This document shows positions 1-8,702 of a DNA stretch of 64,000 bases, one piece after another (within the stretch, counting starts at the first letter, position 1; each line of letters begins with the position of its first letter). The notes beneath the pieces are model-generated. The model had not been told where the DNA came from. It made no database searches and saw nothing but the letters and a program-made list of their open reading frames with translations. A program made the translations under genes and the position numbers. Source of the stretch: Simiduia sp. 21SJ11W-1 (lineage in GTDB: Bacteria; Pseudomonadota; Gammaproteobacteria; Pseudomonadales; Cellvibrionaceae); NCBI RefSeq assembly GCF_024138675.1, contig NZ_CP090959.1, forward strand, positions 2,325,501-2,389,500, written 5' to 3'.

Positions 1-8
1 CAAGACTG

Positions 9-479
9 ATGAGCGACATACACATCGATGATTTTTACAAAGACAGCGGGCTCATATTGAGCCAGCTGTTTGCGTTCTTCCCTCGCCCATGTGCCGTATA
101 CGTGGAAGATATTGCCGGGCCAGACACCCCCGACGACTTCGGACTGCACAGCCAGCGCCACATGGCAGCCTTCAGCGCCATGCTATGGCTGGCAACGGCG
201 GGCTACCTCACCTACCAGGATACCGTGCGCCAGGAAGCGGTAGATCAAGCGGTGCTCAGCCACAAAGGTTTCACCTTGCTCTCGGCACTGTGTGAAGATC
301 AAAAAAGTACCGAGCGGGTGCAGCAGTGGCGCGATGAAAACCCCGATGAGCTACCGGCGAGTGTTGCCCAAGAGCGATTTTCCAACATCAATGTAATGCG
401 CCAACTCATCAAGCAAGGCACCTCCGGTGAGCTGCGCCATTTCATGCTGTATTTGTTCAATACCTCGCGGGCACAGTAG
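9..479 (+). CDS. Conserved hypothetical protein, 156 aa
   Basis: I do not recognise the family. The 156-residue product is soluble-looking, with no signal peptide or membrane segment. It is moderately acidic at the N-terminus and carries hydrophobic helical stretches around residues 50-66 (AFSAMLWLATAGYL). The ATG lies 8 nt from the window edge, so its ribosome site and any partner upstream cannot be judged. It converges with the methyltransferase on the other strand, whose stop is 7 nt away, so no terminator sits between them. Coding is supported by the full-length uninterrupted frame and its codon use; function is unknown. Confidence 0.7.
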   Translation: MSDIHIDDFYKDSGLILSQLFAFFPRPCAVYVEDIAGPDTPDDFGLHSQRHMAAFSAMLWLATAGYLTYQDTVRQEAVDQAVLSHKGFTLLSALCEDQKSTERVQQWRDENPDELPASVAQERFSNINVMRQLIKQGTSGELRHFMLYLFNTSRAQ

Positions 480-486
480 CAAGCAG

Positions 487-1455
487 CTATTGGGGCCGAT
501 AGGAAAAATGCAATAATTTTAACGCCCGCTCTGGCTCGCGATCCGGAAACTGCGCACTGGGCTGAAGCCTGCTAACAAGATGCGCGCCCGGGCATTCGCG
601 CTCAAATACGGCCTGCAAAAATTGCGTATCCAGCTCCGGCGCGTTCAGGCAAGCCAGCACCTCGCCGCCGTTGGGCATGAGCTCCGGAATGCGGCGCACT
701 GCCTTGGGGTAATCTTTTTCGGCAATGAAGCTGCCGCGCTGAAAACTGGGCGGATCTAAAATCACCACGTCATAGGGCCCGGGCCTGCGAATACGCCCCC
801 AGGATTTCAAAATATTTTCAGCTAAAAACTTTACCTGCTCTACCGGCTGGTTGTTTAATCGGTGATTTTCTCTCCCTCGGGAAAGTGCGCCCCGGCTCAT
901 ATCTACATTCACAACCGATTGCGCACCGGCGGCCAGGGCCACCACGGAAAATGCACAGGTATAGGCAAATAAATTTAATACCCGCTTGCCCTTGCAGTGC
1001 GCCTCCAACCATTGCCGCCCCGGCTCCATGTCCAAAAAGTAGCCGATGTTTTGATGCTCTGGATCATTGAGGGTAAAGCGCAACTCGCCACGGTGTGCGA
1101 AAAATTCGCCCTGGGATGCAGCCTTCAACACATCTGTAGGCCAGTGGCTTTCATAGCGATGTTGAATACGCACTTCATCTGCCAGCGCAAAAACCCCATG
1201 GCTTTGTATGAATGCCGTAAAGCCCGCAAGCCAGCCTGCCGGTGGCGCTTTAAACAATGTGACAAGCAATAGCGGATCAAACCAATCCACAGTAACAAAA
1301 CCCAAGCCCTCAAAACACTGGCCCCGGCCGTGAAATACACGCCTGCTATCGCTGGGGCGTGTGCCACCCAGCTCTTCAAGCAGCGCATCCAGTGCACTCT
1401 GTATAGGTGTTCCAAAAGCTTGGGCGGTTATTTCTTCACTCATGGTTTTGTACAT
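487..1455 (-). CDS. Class I SAM-dependent methyltransferase (RlmI-like, COG1092 type)
   Basis: The C-terminal half is a Rossmann methyltransferase. Motif I lies near residues 160-180 (VLNLFAYTCAFS), the acidic ribose-binding loop is VNVDMS near 182-187, and the catalytic-type motif DPPSF is at about 234-238. This arrangement is that of the 23S rRNA m5C methyltransferase RlmI and relatives, but at 322 aa it is shorter than RlmI (about 396 aa) and has no recognisable N-terminal PUA domain, so the RNA target is open. Two starts are possible: ATG at 1455 and ATG at 1443 (MSEEITAQ). Either one overlaps the end of the upstream NAD-kinase-like gene, so the two are probably cotranscribed and translationally coupled. 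Confidence 0.85.
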   Translation of the reverse strand: MYKTMSEEITAQAFGTPIQSALDALLEELGGTRPSDSRRVFHGRGQCFEGLGFVTVDWFDPLLLVTLFKAPPAGWLAGFTAFIQSHGVFALADEVRIQHRYESHWPTDVLKAASQGEFFAHRGELRFTLNDPEHQNIGYFLDMEPGRQWLEAHCKGKRVLNLFAYTCAFSVVALAAGAQSVVNVDMSRGALSRGRENHRLNNQPVEQVKFLAENILKSWGRIRRPGPYDVVILDPPSFQRGSFIAEKDYPKAVRRIPELMPNGGEVLACLNAPELDTQFLQAVFERECPGAHLVSRLQPSAQFPDREPERALKLLHFSYRPQ

Positions 1456-2653
1456 CTTCGTGATCAGGTTTGGCCTGTAAATCAGCTTCTGGGTTATTCA
1501 AAGCCGCATAGCCGAGCGGGTAAAGCACCGCATCTCGGTAGCCGGTGATAACTTTGATGTAGCCCTGCCACTGGTGGTCTAACTCGGCATCATTGGTGTC
1601 TATCAACAGCGGCCGCCCATTTAAGGCTGCGAGCTTGGTTTTAGTGGCAACCAGCAGTAAATTATCACGCCCAATGTGGCGCAGCAGTGCCGGGCGCAGC
1701 TGCTGGTTACCTCGGCCAAAAATATGGCCCTGCCCACCAATGGCTGTGAGCACAAGCTTTACCGGGCCCGAGTGGTTAAACACATGGGCCTCAAGGGTTT
1801 GCGCATCTGCATCGGCGGCAACCAAGGTGTTGTTCAATACCAGATCCACGCCCAGCAATGTGGGCGCCACGCCAAAAGCCTGCGCCACCGCAAACGTGGT
1901 AGAACCCGGTGCAAAAACGAGCAGCGTATCGGCGCTCACGCTTTCTGTGAGCTCCGCGGCTATGTCGTCTAGCGCCAATGCCTCCACTTCGCGCCCGCCC
2001 TCTTTCACCGCTTGCACATAGCGTGGCTCGGCAGGCACTAACAGTTCGCCATAGTAGCGCGACTGCACGTGCCCTTCGCGAAAAGCCTGCTCGTCTATAT
2101 CGCGCACCTCGCCCATATCTAGTGCAACCAGCGCGCCGCTAATCAGCTGCTTTATCACCAGTGCCGCGGCCTCGGGCGCAATGGCGTATACACCCGAGTG
2201 CATCTTCACGCCACTGGGCAACCCCAACACCGGTTGATGAGGGCTTACAGCCTCAACCATGTTGCGGGCAGTGCCATCCCCCCCTACGAACAAAATCAAA
2301 TCGCACCCTGCCGCCTCACACGCTTTGGCGGCTGCCACTGTATCTGCGGCCTCAGAGGGTGATGTTTTGGGCTCGCCTAAAATATTTACCGCTAAGCCCG
2401 CCGCATGCGCGATGCTCGCGCCCATTTCACCGGCAAAGCAATACACATCTACCGGCTCCCCCACCAACGCGGCCAATGCGCGTCTGGCACGCTCCGGGGC
2501 ACGCAGCTCGCTTGTGGAGGCCAGAGCCTGGGTGCGAATACTTGTGCCATCGCTGCCCTTAAGCGCCGTGGGGCCACCTAAGCCCGCGTAGCTGTTAATC
2601 ACCAGGCCCAATTTAAATCGCCGGCCCAGCGAAGAATATTTCTGGTTGCTCAT
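1436..2653 (-). CDS. ATP-NAD kinase family protein (COG3199)
   Basis: The protein has the diacylglycerol/NAD-kinase fold signature GGDGT at about residues 124-128 and an N-terminal nucleotide-binding strand (LGLVINSYAGLGGP). This matches the COG3199 branch of NAD-kinase-like proteins, which differ from the housekeeping NadK; the natural substrate is not established by sequence. I chose the ATG at 2653 (MSNQKYSS, 405 aa) over the longer in-frame TTG at 2692, whose extra residues (MPRKPRSR) look unlike family members. It lies 45 nt after pdxB and overlaps the following methyltransferase, suggesting a pdxB-kinase-methyltransferase operon. Confidence 0.85.
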   Translation of the reverse strand: MSNQKYSSLGRRFKLGLVINSYAGLGGPTALKGSDGTSIRTQALASTSELRAPERARRALAALVGEPVDVYCFAGEMGASIAHAAGLAVNILGEPKTSPSEAADTVAAAKACEAAGCDLILFVGGDGTARNMVEAVSPHQPVLGLPSGVKMHSGVYAIAPEAAALVIKQLISGALVALDMGEVRDIDEQAFREGHVQSRYYGELLVPAEPRYVQAVKEGGREVEALALDDIAAELTESVSADTLLVFAPGSTTFAVAQAFGVAPTLLGVDLVLNNTLVAADADAQTLEAHVFNHSGPVKLVLTAIGGQGHIFGRGNQQLRPALLRHIGRDNLLLVATKTKLAALNGRPLLIDTNDAELDHQWQGYIKVITGYRDAVLYPLGYAALNNPEADLQAKPDHEDVQNHE

Positions 2654-2698
2654 ATCAAAAAGTAAATTCCTGCTGCGTGGTTTTCTTGGCAAAACAGC

Positions 2699-3856
2699 CT
2701 AACACTGAAACCCAATGGCGCGAGCCATAGCGCGTGCGGGCTCAGACAACGCCTCTGTAACCGGTTGATAGAAACGGAACTCACGGCGCACGGGGTAGGT
2801 TTTGCGCAACAGGTCGAAACCTGTGGCAATGGCTTCATCAGGCGCGCCGGTTTTGAGCGCTGCCGCCACCATATCGCGCAAACGTTGATCATCAGCGGCT
2901 ATGTCATAGGCATTGCACACAAGCCTGCGCACCTGCTGCCAATCGGCATCGCTTAATAGTGCAAGCTTCGGCTCGTATTCTGGGCACCCGGGAGCTTGCG
3001 TGTGCGCGCCATTAACTTGATGGGTTTTACCCCAATGGGATGCGAGCGCCTGAAAAACCTTTTCAGTACCGGCCACTTTGCCATCGTAGGAGTAACCGGC
3101 AATATGCGGCGTGCCAATGGCGGCGCGCGCAAGCAATGCCTGCGGCAACCAGGGCTCATGCTCCCAAACATCAAGCACCAAACGCAGGTCGGCACGGACA
3201 TTGGCAAATGCCAGTAGCGACTCATTACACACCACGGGCCCCCGGCCTGCGCTGATTAATGTGGCACCTATGGGCAAATGCGCCAACAGTTCGCGCCCTA
3301 TCATGTGCCGCGTAGGGTAAGGGCCGCTCGTGGTTAGCGGCGCGTGCAGGCAGACGATGTCTGCGCTGAAAACCTCTTCCAGGCTCACCAGATTGGGGAA
3401 GGCTCCCGGGGCAAGTAATGGATCGTAGGCTGCAACCTGTGCGCCTAAGCTCGCCAATTTTGCATATAAACGCCCGCCTACATTGCCACACCCCACAATG
3501 CCAACCCGTTTGCCCTGCCAGTTAATGTTCAGTAAGGCCAATGCGGCAAGCACATACTCCACCACACTATTGGCATTACAACCGGGCGCATTGGTATAGG
3601 CGATATCACGCCTATCAAGCCAAGCGGTATCCAGGTGATCAATACCAATGGTGCAGGTGCCTACAAAATTGACCTTGCTTTCTGCGAGCAATTGTTCATT
3701 AACCTGTGTTACCGAGCGCACTACCAACGCATCGGCATTTGCCAAGGTCTTGGCACTCACATTGCGGCCGGCAAAGGTATGCACCTCTCCCAGTTGGCCG
3801 AAGAATTCTTCCGCTTTCGGCACATTTTCATCAACAAAAATTTGCGGCTTACTCAT
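2699..3856 (-). CDS. pdxB: Erythronate-4-phosphate dehydrogenase PdxB
   Basis: PdxB oxidises 4-phospho-D-erythronate in the DXP-dependent pyridoxal-5'-phosphate pathway. The N-terminus (IFVDENVPKAEEFF) is typical of PdxB, followed by a D-isomer-specific 2-hydroxyacid dehydrogenase core with the NAD-binding GCGNVGG motif around residue 120, the RGPVV segment containing the catalytic-region arginine, and a C-terminal PdxB dimerisation domain. The ATG at 3856 gives 385 aa (E. coli about 378); an in-frame TTG at 3871 would add only five residues. It is probably the first gene of an operon with the NAD-kinase-like gene. Confidence 0.95.
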   Translation of the reverse strand: MSKPQIFVDENVPKAEEFFGQLGEVHTFAGRNVSAKTLANADALVVRSVTQVNEQLLAESKVNFVGTCTIGIDHLDTAWLDRRDIAYTNAPGCNANSVVEYVLAALALLNINWQGKRVGIVGCGNVGGRLYAKLASLGAQVAAYDPLLAPGAFPNLVSLEEVFSADIVCLHAPLTTSGPYPTRHMIGRELLAHLPIGATLISAGRGPVVCNESLLAFANVRADLRLVLDVWEHEPWLPQALLARAAIGTPHIAGYSYDGKVAGTEKVFQALASHWGKTHQVNGAHTQAPGCPEYEPKLALLSDADWQQVRRLVCNAYDIAADDQRLRDMVAAALKTGAPDEAIATGFDLLRKTYPVRREFRFYQPVTEALSEPARAMARAIGFQC

Positions 3857-3927
3857 AAAATTAGTGGTCAATAAAATTGTTTTGGTTTTAATTTAGTGCA
3901 GCCTGAACCTGAAGCCAGGTCTACACC

Positions 3928-4839
3928 CTAGGCGCCCACTGCGCGCGCCAATTTTTTCCGTAAACCGCCAATGCCATAAAATGCCAGCAGCTCTGCAACT
4001 TGCACCTCATCAATGGGTTTAGGCACCAGGCATTGGTGACTTTTGACGAGTGCCACATCGCTAACAATCGCTGCCAGTTGCTTGGCCAGCGCGATTTGCT
4101 CACGGTACTCGGCAAGCTTTTTGGCCATTGAGCGGGCGCCACGAAACGTCATGGTTTCAAACTGCGCAGGCTCTGCCAATAGCGTGTCCAGCGCCATGTT
4201 ATTGGCAAGCATTTGGGCTGCGGTTTTCTTCCCTACACCGGCCACACCGGGAATATCGTCACTGGCATCACCCACAAGCGCGAGATAATCCACCAATTGC
4301 TCCGGCCAAACACCGAACTTTTCAAAGATGTCGGGCCGGTAGAGCGTGGTATCTGCGGCGTAGTCCCAAAGATAATCTTGTTCTCTTACCAGCAGCTGCC
4401 CAAGGTCTTTATCGCGCGTGAGTATGGCAACGGGCGCAGGCTCTTGTACCAAACACTGCAATAGGCAGCCTATCAGGTCGTCTGCCTCATATTCTTCACT
4501 GGCAAAACAGGCAAATCCCAGGGCCTCGGCCATGGCTCGGCAAGCGTTTAACTGATAGGCCAAGGCCTCATCGGGCAAGGCCCGGCTGGCCTTATAGTCG
4601 GGGTACAAGCGGTGCCTGAAGCCTGTTTCCAGGCCTTCATCGAAACACACGCCTACGTGGCTCGGCTGCTTTATGCGTAAATCCAGCAAAAAGTTGGTAA
4701 ATCCGTACACTGCCTCGGTATCAAAGCCGTCACGGCTTTCCCAGTTTGGGGGCAGCGAAAAATAGGCGCGGAAGATGTAAATAGAGGCGTCTACCAGCCA
4801 GCGTTTAGCGGGCGGCTTAGATTTTTTTGTTATAACCAT
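3928..4839 (-). CDS. 5'-3' exonuclease, Xni/ExoIX-like flap endonuclease family
   Basis: The protein combines a PIN-like nuclease domain and a helix-3-turn-helix domain. Acidic metal-binding residues are visible in WLVDASIYIFRAYF near the N-terminus, EYEADDLIGCLL, LTRDKDLGQLL and GDASDDIPGVAGVGKKTA, the last leading into the DNA-binding H3TH. The family includes the 5' nuclease domain of PolA and the standalone Xni. At 303 aa it is longer than E. coli Xni (251 aa) and keeps the third-site aspartates, so it may be fully active. The ATG at 4839 fits the domain start. It lies 71 nt from the pdxB start on the same strand, and about 300 nt of non-coding sequence separate it from the divergent gene. 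Confidence 0.88.
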   Translation of the reverse strand: MVITKKSKPPAKRWLVDASIYIFRAYFSLPPNWESRDGFDTEAVYGFTNFLLDLRIKQPSHVGVCFDEGLETGFRHRLYPDYKASRALPDEALAYQLNACRAMAEALGFACFASEEYEADDLIGCLLQCLVQEPAPVAILTRDKDLGQLLVREQDYLWDYAADTTLYRPDIFEKFGVWPEQLVDYLALVGDASDDIPGVAGVGKKTAAQMLANNMALDTLLAEPAQFETMTFRGARSMAKKLAEYREQIALAKQLAAIVSDVALVKSHQCLVPKPIDEVQVAELLAFYGIGGLRKKLARAVGA

Positions 4840-5143
4840 GAATTTTCAAGCGTAGACTGGGAACTGTAGGTCTTTGCCGGCCTGGCAATACCCACGCGTG
4901 TGCCCATTTTTTAAGCAGCCCGCGCGCGAGCACGGCTTTTATGGGCGCCTAACGGCCAACCTTTTAACTGGTTATAAAAAGTTGGAATAACGCAAGTATG
5001 GCGCAATCATCGCCACTTGTGTAGCGCCCAATGAAGCAGTACCGTTACCCAAGGTGCAGTCTGAAAAGACCTGTATTCTGCCCGATCAGCCAGGCACTGC
5101 GAGTGGCCCTAGCCACCCAAGCGCCGACTCAGGAGGTGGTTTT
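4840..5143. other. Divergent intergenic region, no gene seen
   Basis: About 300 nt separate the exonuclease gene (minus) from the unknown gene (plus). Short open frames here lack ribosome sites and family resemblance. An AT-rich patch at roughly 4961-4995 (AACTGGTTATAAAAAG) is a plausible promoter position for the plus-strand gene, but I cannot fix a -35/-10 pair. The strong ribosome site AGGAGG at 5131-5136 belongs to the next gene. Confidence 0.4.
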
Positions 5144-5845
5144 ATGCGATGCTCACCTGACCGACCCAATGGCAACGTCATTGATCTCTTTACTGGCAAG
5201 CCCTTACTTGAAGCCCAACGCGAGCGCATTATCCGGCTTTCACCGGAACTCGACGGGCTGGAAATGCTCTACGCCAACGACACCGACAAACAAAAACTGT
5301 TTAGCCTGAAAATCCTCTGCTGGGCACTGCGTGAAAACGGTGAGGTAGTGGGCCTGGTACCCTGGCTGAACAAAGTGATTGCCTGCCCCGCCATCAACGA
5401 CCCGCTCAACGGGAAATTTGAAGGCTACTACGACCCGGGCCTTGAAGAGATATTTTTCGACCCGCCCATCCACAAAATCGTTGAGCTGGAATCTGCTGCA
5501 GAATATTACGAAAGCAGCGCCGACTCACCCGATGCGGTAGTGCAGGAAATTCCTGATACCATTGGCACCCACGCAGTGCTCTCTGAACGCGGCTCACACA
5601 GCATGACGCTCTCTGAGGTGGTGAGCTGGCAGCTCCATTACGACGGGCAACTCAGCGGCATGCTGGTAGACCCAGACAAAGTAGCCAGCACCCCGGTTTT
5701 ACCCGGTGACGACTGTTTGTTTGCCGCTGAAACCTGCCCCATTTTCCGGTATTACTTCCAGCACCAAATCGCCAACAAAATAAAATCGCAAGATCCGGAA
5801 GCCATTGCCGCCATTTCAGCACTGGTGGATGAAAGCAGCTCCTAA
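5144..5845 (+). CDS. Conserved protein of unknown function, 233 aa
   Basis: I do not recognise a named domain. The start is well fixed: a perfect AGGAGG at 5131-5136 stands 7 nt before the ATG at 5144, so the 30 extra in-frame residues upstream are rejected. The product is acidic, soluble and without a signal peptide. It has a tryptophan/proline-rich middle (VGLVPWLNKVIACP near residue 70) and an aromatic acidic stretch (FEGYYDPGLEEIFFDP). The composition and the strong ribosome site suggest a well-expressed cytoplasmic protein. It appears monocistronic, between divergent and convergent neighbours that give no functional clue. Confidence 0.75.
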   Translation: MRCSPDRPNGNVIDLFTGKPLLEAQRERIIRLSPELDGLEMLYANDTDKQKLFSLKILCWALRENGEVVGLVPWLNKVIACPAINDPLNGKFEGYYDPGLEEIFFDPPIHKIVELESAAEYYESSADSPDAVVQEIPDTIGTHAVLSERGSHSMTLSEVVSWQLHYDGQLSGMLVDPDKVASTPVLPGDDCLFAAETCPIFRYYFQHQIANKIKSQDPEAIAAISALVDESSS

Positions 5846-5996
5846 AATAGCGCTAAAAGCCGCTAAGTGGTATTGCGAACGCGCAACAGCTTCAAGCGCA
5901 CCTGCGAAATGCCTGCATTTTGCGGCCGTGCTGCTTGATGCCCCAGTAAGCTACCAAAGATTGGGCTAATTAAATTTTTTTGGGGGGGTTAAGAAG

Positions 5997-6254
5997 CTAG
6001 GTGGCCGCCTTTACCAACAAATACACATACTGATCGCCCTCAACGGCCTGTGCCTCGAGAGCATGGCCAAGAAACTGGCAAAATTTCGGAATATCGCGCT
6101 CGGTGGATGGGTCTGTGGCAATCACCAGTACCCGCTCACCGGGGGCGGCTGCGCGCATGGTATTGTGTAACATCATCACAGGCTCCGGGCAGAAAAGACC
6201 GGAGGCATCTAATTCATGCTGCGCAAGCGCCTTCATTTGTGCAAGCTTTTCCAC
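5997..6254 (-). CDS. tusA: Sulfurtransferase TusA
   Basis: TusA relays persulfide sulfur from IscS to TusBCD for 2-thiouridine formation in tRNA and influences other sulfur-carrier routes. The SirA/TusA signature is present: [16 protein letters not shown] with the active Cys at residue 22 in a CPEP motif, followed by the [21 protein letters not shown] strand-helix unit. Its 85 aa match the family (E. coli 81). The start is a GTG at 6254 preceded by GGAG 5 nt upstream; a downstream ATG (residue 7) is less likely. It is divergent from the ABM-domain gene, with 95 nt between them for both promoters. Confidence 0.93.
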   Translation of the reverse strand: MEKLAQMKALAQHELDASGLFCPEPVMMLHNTMRAAAPGERVLVIATDPSTERDIPKFCQFLGHALEAQAVEGDQYVYLLVKAAT

Positions 6255-6349
6255 TGCAACTCCAATTTAACTACAGCCCCTTGAAATCACACTTAGGGCA
6301 CCGTTTAATGGCCGGATAATTTAATCAAAGCCACACGCTGAGTCACACT

Positions 6350-6631
6350 ATGATACACGTTTTAATTGAGCGACTGATCGCAGATGACATGGAAGAAACC
6401 TACGAACACGCGGCCCGCTCAACCCTGCACCAGGCCTTTTCTGCCCCGGGGTTTATTCGCGGTGAATCCTTTGCCGATATCAACAACCCTATGCATCGCT
6501 TTGTTATGTGCAAATTTCGTACAGCGCGCGATTGGCAACAGTGGGTGGAAAGCGATGCGCGCCACCACATGATGAACCTCATCAACCCGACGCTCGCCGA
6601 ACCTGAAAAAGTCACCTTGCTTGAAAACTAA
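6350..6631 (+). CDS. Antibiotic biosynthesis monooxygenase (ABM)-domain protein
   Basis: This 93-residue protein matches the dimeric alpha+beta-barrel ABM fold: a beta strand at the start (IHVLIERLI), a helix around residues 15-30, a central GFIRGESFAD strand pair, then WQQWVESDAR before the terminal strand. Family members include YgiN-type quinol monooxygenases and haem-degrading enzymes, but many have no known activity and no substrate can be read here. The ATG follows the tusA-divergent region. The gene converges with rlmM, with 6 nt between the stops. Confidence 0.8.
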   Translation: MIHVLIERLIADDMEETYEHAARSTLHQAFSAPGFIRGESFADINNPMHRFVMCKFRTARDWQQWVESDARHHMMNLINPTLAEPEKVTLLEN

Positions 6632-6637
6632 ACCCCA

Positions 6638-7684
6638 CTAAGCCCTGCGCTGTGCCATGACGGTGATTTCTTCGCGGTCGTGGTAGAGCTGGCGGGCGCG
6701 TAGATTTACAGGTTTGCCGGCAGCATCGCAGGCCTCGGCCAAGCGCTGCAACAGCTTTTGCACCTCTTGATAACGCTGCTTCATTGGCAGCTTGAGGTTA
6801 AAAATTGCCTGCTGGCAAAAGCCTGCCTCAAACCAACGCGACACCATGGCCACCACGCGGGCAGGCTTATCTACAATATCGCACACCAGCCAATCCACAG
6901 GCTTGCGCGGTTCAAATTGAAAGCCATCGGCCTTGTGGTGGGTAACCTGGCCGGTTTCCATCAAGGCCTCTTGCATAGGGCCGTTATCTACGGCCTCTAC
7001 AAACATGCCGCGCTGCACAAGTAGCCATGTCCAGCCGCCGGGTGCGGCGCCCAAATCCACCGCCCGCTGGCCGCCTTGTAGCTGATGATCCCATTGATCG
7101 CGCGGAATAAACTGATGCCAAGCCTCTTCCAGTTTCAGCGTGGCACGGCTGGGAGATTCCTTGGGCAACTTGAGCCGCGGAATACCCATGGGCCAGGGCG
7201 CCGAATTTTCGGCCGGGCTCACGCCCACAAATGCGGTATCTGTGCGGGTGAAAAGTATGTGTAAATTGTATTTGGCCTTGGTGCGCTGTAGCCCGCGCTT
7301 ATCGAGCTGACGCTGTAGGGGGGTGGCGAATTTTTTGGCCAGCCCCGAGAGTTCCTTACCTTCGTTGGTGTCTACTGTTTCCATAACCAACGCACGGGAG
7401 TGTGGCAGCTGGCCAATTTCGGCCAATATTGGCGTTAGCCGATCATCAACGGGCAAGTTGGTGAGCGGCTCACCACACATAAACCATTGGCGGGTAAAAA
7501 TTAAACGCCGGAAATCCAGTGCGCTGATGAGTTGCTCTGCATTTTCTGTAACAAAAATCACATGGGCAGAATGGGGCTTGGCTTTGGCGTATCCATAAAT
7601 GCCCTGCTCTGCGGCTAAATCTGTAATTTCAGCGGCACACTCGCCCTCAAATCCACCACGGCAATGTAAAAAAAGTTGATTCAT
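6638..7684 (-). CDS. rlmM: 23S rRNA 2'-O-ribose methyltransferase RlmM
   Basis: RlmM methylates the 2'-OH of C2498 in 23S rRNA. The N-terminal THUMP-like region (LFLHCRGGFEGECAAEI) is followed by an RrmJ-type methyltransferase domain with SAM motif DLGAAPGGWTW near residue 210. The expected K-D-K-E catalytic series is visible as HHKADGF, WLVCDIVDKP, FNLKLPMK and the C-terminal REEITVM. The 348 aa are close to E. coli RlmM (366). The start ATG is at 7684. The alpha/beta-hydrolase gene ends 12 nt upstream, so they may be cotranscribed. Confidence 0.95.
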   Translation of the reverse strand: MNQLFLHCRGGFEGECAAEITDLAAEQGIYGYAKAKPHSAHVIFVTENAEQLISALDFRRLIFTRQWFMCGEPLTNLPVDDRLTPILAEIGQLPHSRALVMETVDTNEGKELSGLAKKFATPLQRQLDKRGLQRTKAKYNLHILFTRTDTAFVGVSPAENSAPWPMGIPRLKLPKESPSRATLKLEEAWHQFIPRDQWDHQLQGGQRAVDLGAAPGGWTWLLVQRGMFVEAVDNGPMQEALMETGQVTHHKADGFQFEPRKPVDWLVCDIVDKPARVVAMVSRWFEAGFCQQAIFNLKLPMKQRYQEVQKLLQRLAEACDAAGKPVNLRARQLYHDREEITVMAQRRA

Positions 7685-7696
7685 AAAAATTCTCGG

Positions 7697-8353
7697 CTAA
7701 AGGTGCGCGTGGATAAACTCGACGGCTGCACGAACAGATTCGGCAATATGGGCGGCTTGATCAAAGCCAGAACGCTTGCGTGGTTTTAAATCGTGATCGC
7801 CATCGGCAAACCATTGCACGCTCACAGACGCTGGCAAGGCAAGCTGTTCAAACATTGTACGGTTTCCCAGTGCATCGCGCTCGCCCTGCAGCACTAGCAG
7901 CTCGCAGGCGCGCGCCTGCAAGGGCGCTAACCGCTGCTTTTCAGGTTTACCTACTGGGTGCAAAGGGTAACCCCATACCAACGCGCCCTTTACGCCCGCG
8001 CTGTTGATTACTTCCTTTGAAAGTGACGCACAGGCTCGCCCGCCCATGGATTTGCCGCCCACAAACAGCGGTAGCTCCCCGGCCCATGCCGCTACGCGCG
8101 CTTCAAAATGGCTCACAATGGTGGCAAAGGGGCTGGGCGGACGACGTTTACCCGTTGTGCGGCGCAGGGCCATATAGGGGAACTCGAAGCGCACCACTTC
8201 TACATCAAACTGGCATAAGCCCTGTGCCACGGCGTTCATAAACTCGCTGTCCATGGGCGCACCGGCACCGTGCGCCAGCAGCATGCGCGCCTTTGGCGTG
8301 CCTGGGGTGTTGATCAGGCAATCATGCAAGAGATCTGCGTGTTTTAACGTCAT
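7697..8353 (-). CDS. Alpha/beta-hydrolase, TEX30/KANL3-like family
   Basis: The nucleophile elbow GKSMGG, the oxyanion-type LLAHGAGAPMDS near residue 20 and a late GDHDLKPRKRSG carrying the catalytic-type His identify a small alpha/beta-hydrolase of the predicted dienelactone-hydrolase-like (TEX30) family; the substrate is unknown. I place the start at ATG 8353 (218 aa). The longer frame to 8386 begins inside a rho-independent terminator and its added residues (MPLFFIFP) are translated from the T-tract. The gene sits upstream of rlmM with a 12-nt gap. Confidence 0.82.
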   Translation of the reverse strand: MTLKHADLLHDCLINTPGTPKARMLLAHGAGAPMDSEFMNAVAQGLCQFDVEVVRFEFPYMALRRTTGKRRPPSPFATIVSHFEARVAAWAGELPLFVGGKSMGGRACASLSKEVINSAGVKGALVWGYPLHPVGKPEKQRLAPLQARACELLVLQGERDALGNRTMFEQLALPASVSVQWFADGDHDLKPRKRSGFDQAAHIAESVRAAVEFIHAHL

Positions 8354-8365
8354 CGCATTTTGGGG

Positions 8366-8399
8366 AAAAATAAAAAAGAGAGGCATTATAGCCTCTCTT
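8366..8399 (-). terminator. Rho-independent terminator downstream of yheU
   Basis: A nine-base-pair perfect stem (8376-8384 with 8391-8399, AAGAGAGGC on the minus strand), a six-base loop and a minus-strand T-rich tail (8366-8375) form a textbook terminator. It lies after the methyltransferase-yheU unit and immediately before the hydrolase start, so the hydrolase must have its own promoter or rely on readthrough. Confidence 0.85.
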
Positions 8400-8439
8400 G
8401 ATGGTTAGATCTTGATAGAGTCAGATCCGGCAACGGCCG

Positions 8440-8697
8440 CTAGTCTTCGCCCCCGGCCGCCTTTAGCTCTGCAAGCCGTTGCTGATAATCCTCTTTGGTC
8501 ATCAGGTTGGCCTGCTCGGCACCCAAGTCAAACACAATGAGCACCTGTTTGCGTTGCAATTGCAGCTTTAAACTCGCCACTTTCGATGCCAAGTCCACCT
8601 CTTGCTCACCGTAATCGGTGCCATCGCGGGTGGCAAACTCCTCCAGCAAGGCGTCTAGCGTGTCTGCAGGTAACTGTTCAGGTGCAATAACAATCAT
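8440..8697 (-). CDS. YheU family protein (UPF0270)
   Basis: This small conserved proteobacterial family has no established function. The hallmark segment is RDGTDYGEQEVDLASKV, which parallels E. coli YheU (REGTDYGEHE). Length is 85 aa, close to the family's 72-80. The start ATG at 8697 is 5 nt after the stop of the upstream periplasmic methyltransferase gene, so the two are probably one transcript ended by the terminator at 8366-8399. Confidence 0.88.
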   Translation of the reverse strand: MIVIAPEQLPADTLDALLEEFATRDGTDYGEQEVDLASKVASLKLQLQRKQVLIVFDLGAEQANLMTKEDYQQRLAELKAAGGED

Positions 8698-8702
8698 CGG
8701 GT

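Noticed and set aside
1500-1560. tRNA-like stretch (GCATAGCCGAGCGGGTAAAG)
   Set aside because: It resembles the D-arm of a tRNA, but no matching acceptor stem, anticodon arm or T-loop follows. It is in-frame coding sequence of the NAD-kinase-like protein's C-terminus.
8354-8386. Longer start of the alpha/beta-hydrolase at 8386
   Set aside because: The added codons lie inside the terminator stem and T-tract of the preceding transcript and translate to a Phe-rich stretch without family support.
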